Below, in pieces: positions 5,675-7,480 of a stretch of DNA of 7,480 nt. Source of the DNA: an uncultured Akkermansia sp. (GTDB lineage: Bacteria > Verrucomicrobiota > Verrucomicrobiia > Verrucomicrobiales > Akkermansiaceae). Within the stretch, counting starts at the first letter, position 1. Every line of letters begins with the position of its first letter. The DNA is taken from NCBI GenBank assembly GCA_947585525.1, contig CANPXA010000085.1, forward strand, positions 1 through 7,480. The letters run 5' to 3'. The notes under the pieces are model-generated. The model made no database searches and was not told the DNA's origin. It was given only the letters and a program-made list of their open reading frames with translations. A program made the translations under genes and the position numbers.

Positions 5675-7480
5675 ATGTCATCGTCTTTTGATCTTCTAGT
5701 CATCGGTGGAGGCCACGCCGGGATTGAGGCAGCTCTCGCAGGCTCGCGCCTCGGAGGAAAGGTCGCCTTGCTCACGCATGATCTGGACAGTATCGGACAG
5801 ATGAGCTGCAACCCCTCCGTGGGTGGTCTCGCAAAAGGTCACATCGTGCGGGAAATCGACGCACTGGGCGGCGCCATGGCTCTCAACACGGACGCCACAG
5901 CCCTCCAGTTCCGTATGCTCAATGCCTCCAAGGGACCGAGTGTCCGCGCGCCGCGTGCGCAGTGTGACAAGGCGGCTTACCGACAGCGGATGAAATGGGT
6001 TGTGGAGACGACTCCCGGATTGCAGCTCTTGCAAGGCGACGCGACGGAGTTGCTCGTGGAAGACGGTTGCATCCGTGGCGCTCGCACTTCGTGGGGTCAG
6101 GTTGTCAATGCCCGGCGCGTTGTCCTCTGCAGCGGGACGTTCATGGGAGGTTTCCTCCACGTAGGGAAGCAGCACCTGCCCGGAGGACGCTTGGGCGCCG
6201 CCGCCAGCAGCATCTCCTCCTCCCTCGCCAAACACGGCTTTCCCCTCGCTCGCTTCAAAACAGGCACCTCGCCTCGCATCAAGGGCAGCACCATCGATTT
6301 TTCTTCGCTTGAGTTGCAACCCGGTGACTCTCCCCCTCCTCTTTTCAGCCGTCGCTCCCGACGCGAACTCCTGCGCTCGAATCAACCCCACTGCACTCTC
6401 AATTTCCTCGCTGAGGCGGACTTTGTCCCGGAACAACTCCCTTGTGCCATCACGTGGACGCACCAGGGCACTCACGACATCATCCGCGAAAATCTCCACC
6501 TCAGCCCACTCTACTCGGGCATTATTCACGGGGTCGGTCCCCGCTATTGCCCCAGCATTGAAGACAAGGTGGTCCGTTTCGCCGATAAATCCCGTCATCA
6601 AATTTTTATCGAACCGGAGGGGAGAAGCACCGATGAATACTACCTCAACGGGCTTTCCACCAGCCTCCCCTCTTCCGTGCAAGAGCTCATCGTCCACAGC
6701 ATCCCGGGTCTTGAACACGCTCAAATCATCCGCCCGGGTTATGCCGTCGAGTACGACTTTGTCCCCCCCACGGAACTCCTCGCCACCCTCGAAACCAAAC
6801 GCATCCGCGGTCTCTACTTCGCCGGACAAATCAACGGCACCAGCGGCTACGAAGAGGCCGCCGGACAAGGGCTCCTCGCCGGAGCCAATGCCCTGCTCTC
6901 CCTGCGCGGCATGGAGCCCCTTGTCCTGCGCCGGGATGAAGCCTACCTCGGCGTCATGGTGGACGACCTGATCACACGCGGCACCGATGAACCGTACCGT
7001 ATGTTCACGAGCAGAGCCGAAATGCGCCTGCTCCTGCGTCAGGACAATGCGGACCTGCGGCTCACTCCCATCGCGGCACGTCTCGGTCTGGTGAGTGAGC
7101 AAACCGGCGCAGAGGCGGAGGAGCGCGCCCGCGCCATTGAGAAAGGCATCTCTTTCTGCAAGGAGACAAAATGGGAGGGAGTCAATCTTGAGCTCTGGCT
7201 CCGGCGTCCGGAGAACTCCCTCTCCGACCTGCCTCAGGAGCTCCTCCCTCACTCTGAGGATCGAGAACTCTGGGATGCGGTCGCCACAGAAATCATCTAC
7301 GAGGGACACATCCACCGTATGCGCTTGGCTGCAGACCGGATGCGCAAGCAGGAACATCGTAAAATCCCCTCCTCCATCGACTACAACGCCATCCCTGCTC
7401 TCAAAACCGAGGCTCGCCAACGCCTCTCCCAAATACGCCCCGCAACCATCGGTCAGGCCTCCCGCATCCCCGGCATCACG
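5675..7480 (+). CDS. mnmG: tRNA uridine-5-carboxymethylaminomethyl modification enzyme MnmG/GidA (3' end outside window)
   Basis: An open frame from ATG 5675 to the right edge gives 602 residues with no stop. With MnmE, this FAD protein installs the carboxymethylaminomethyl group at U34 of certain tRNAs. Seen directly: the FAD-binding loop VIGGGHAGIEAA (9-20), SCNPSVGGLAKGH (44-56) with Cys45 at the position of the conserved Cys47 of E. coli, the GPRYCPSIEDK signature (288-298) with Cys292 (E. coli Cys277), the AGQINGTSGYEEAAGQG signature (383-399), and TRGTDEPYRMFTSRAE (434-449). The last residues, IGQASRIPGIT, match the family close to its C-terminus, so only about 20 residues are missing. 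Residue 450 is Met where the family usually has Tyr (SRAEYRL). The segment at about 222-252 is longer than in E. coli. The start is the first ATG before the FAD strand; no Shine-Dalgarno is visible. It lies 24 nt after holA and is probably cotranscribed with it. Confidence 0.97.
   Translation, partial: MSSSFDLLVIGGGHAGIEAALAGSRLGGKVALLTHDLDSIGQMSCNPSVGGLAKGHIVREIDALGGAMALNTDATALQFRMLNASKGPSVRAPRAQCDKAAYRQRMKWVVETTPGLQLLQGDATELLVEDGCIRGARTSWGQVVNARRVVLCSGTFMGGFLHVGKQHLPGGRLGAAASSISSSLAKHGFPLARFKTGTSPRIKGSTIDFSSLELQPGDSPPPLFSRRSRRELLRSNQPHCTLNFLAEADFVPEQLPCAITWTHQGTHDIIRENLHLSPLYSGIIHGVGPRYCPSIEDKVVRFADKSRHQIFIEPEGRSTDEYYLNGLSTSLPSSVQELIVHSIPGLEHAQIIRPGYAVEYDFVPPTELLATLETKRIRGLYFAGQINGTSGYEEAAGQGLLAGANALLSLRGMEPLVLRRDEAYLGVMVDDLITRGTDEPYRMFTSRAEMRLLLRQDNADLRLTPIAARLGLVSEQTGAEAEERARAIEKGISFCKETKWEGVNLELWLRRPENSLSDLPQELLPHSEDRELWDAVATEIIYEGHIHRMRLAADRMRKQEHRKIPSSIDYNAIPALKTEARQRLSQIRPATIGQASRIPGIT

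Noticed and set aside
5696..7432. 578-codon minus-strand open frame opposite mnmG
   Set aside because: The plus strand encodes MnmG with all signatures; the antisense frame is a composition artefact without recognisable motifs.

Overview
The window is ordinary core-genome bacterial DNA of moderately high GC. It is built around one divergent intergenic region at about 4180-4534. To the left, a minus-strand transcription/translation cluster reads nusA (4179-2893), infB (2870-759), rbfA (750-364) and then a membrane-anchored AsmA/TamB-like protein that runs off the left edge (334-1). To the right, a plus-strand pair reads holA (4535-5650) and mnmG (5675 onward, cut by the right edge about 20 residues before the expected C-terminus). 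I found no mobile element, rRNA, tRNA, CRISPR array or phage gene.

Protein features are a 428-residue NusA with one short C-terminal helical module, a short-N-terminus IF2, a compact RbfA, and an AsmA-like envelope protein directly behind rbfA. Together they suggest a Gram-negative bacterium, and the style is compatible with the Verrucomicrobiota/PVC group. That placement is a guess from sequence style and was not tested. rimP, which precedes nusA in many bacteria, is not there. nusA is instead the first gene of its transcript, under what looks like a near-consensus sigma70-type promoter (TTGACA, 17 bp, TAATAT, minus strand 4298-4270).

The most interesting part is the 355-bp intergenic region. 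From the nusA side it holds the strong promoter with a run of G tracts as its spacer and an 8-bp inverted repeat just upstream of the -35. It also has a leader of about 84 nt containing an intrinsic terminator (9-bp stem with GGT loop, then seven U) that ends about 32 nt before the nusA start codon. Nothing codes toward this terminator from upstream, so it most likely acts as an attenuator on the nusA-infB-rbfA operon. Toward holA there are four perfect tandem copies of AAATCGT, abutting a perfect 11-bp hairpin, then an extended -10-like promoter placed so that its transcript could begin on a holA ATG (leaderless).

Functionally, the left cluster couples transcription elongation/termination control (NusA), translation initiation (IF2) and 30S maturation (RbfA). 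The right pair carries the clamp-loader delta subunit (HolA) and the tRNA wobble-uridine modification enzyme MnmG. Apart from holA, none of the genes has a strong Shine-Dalgarno sequence.
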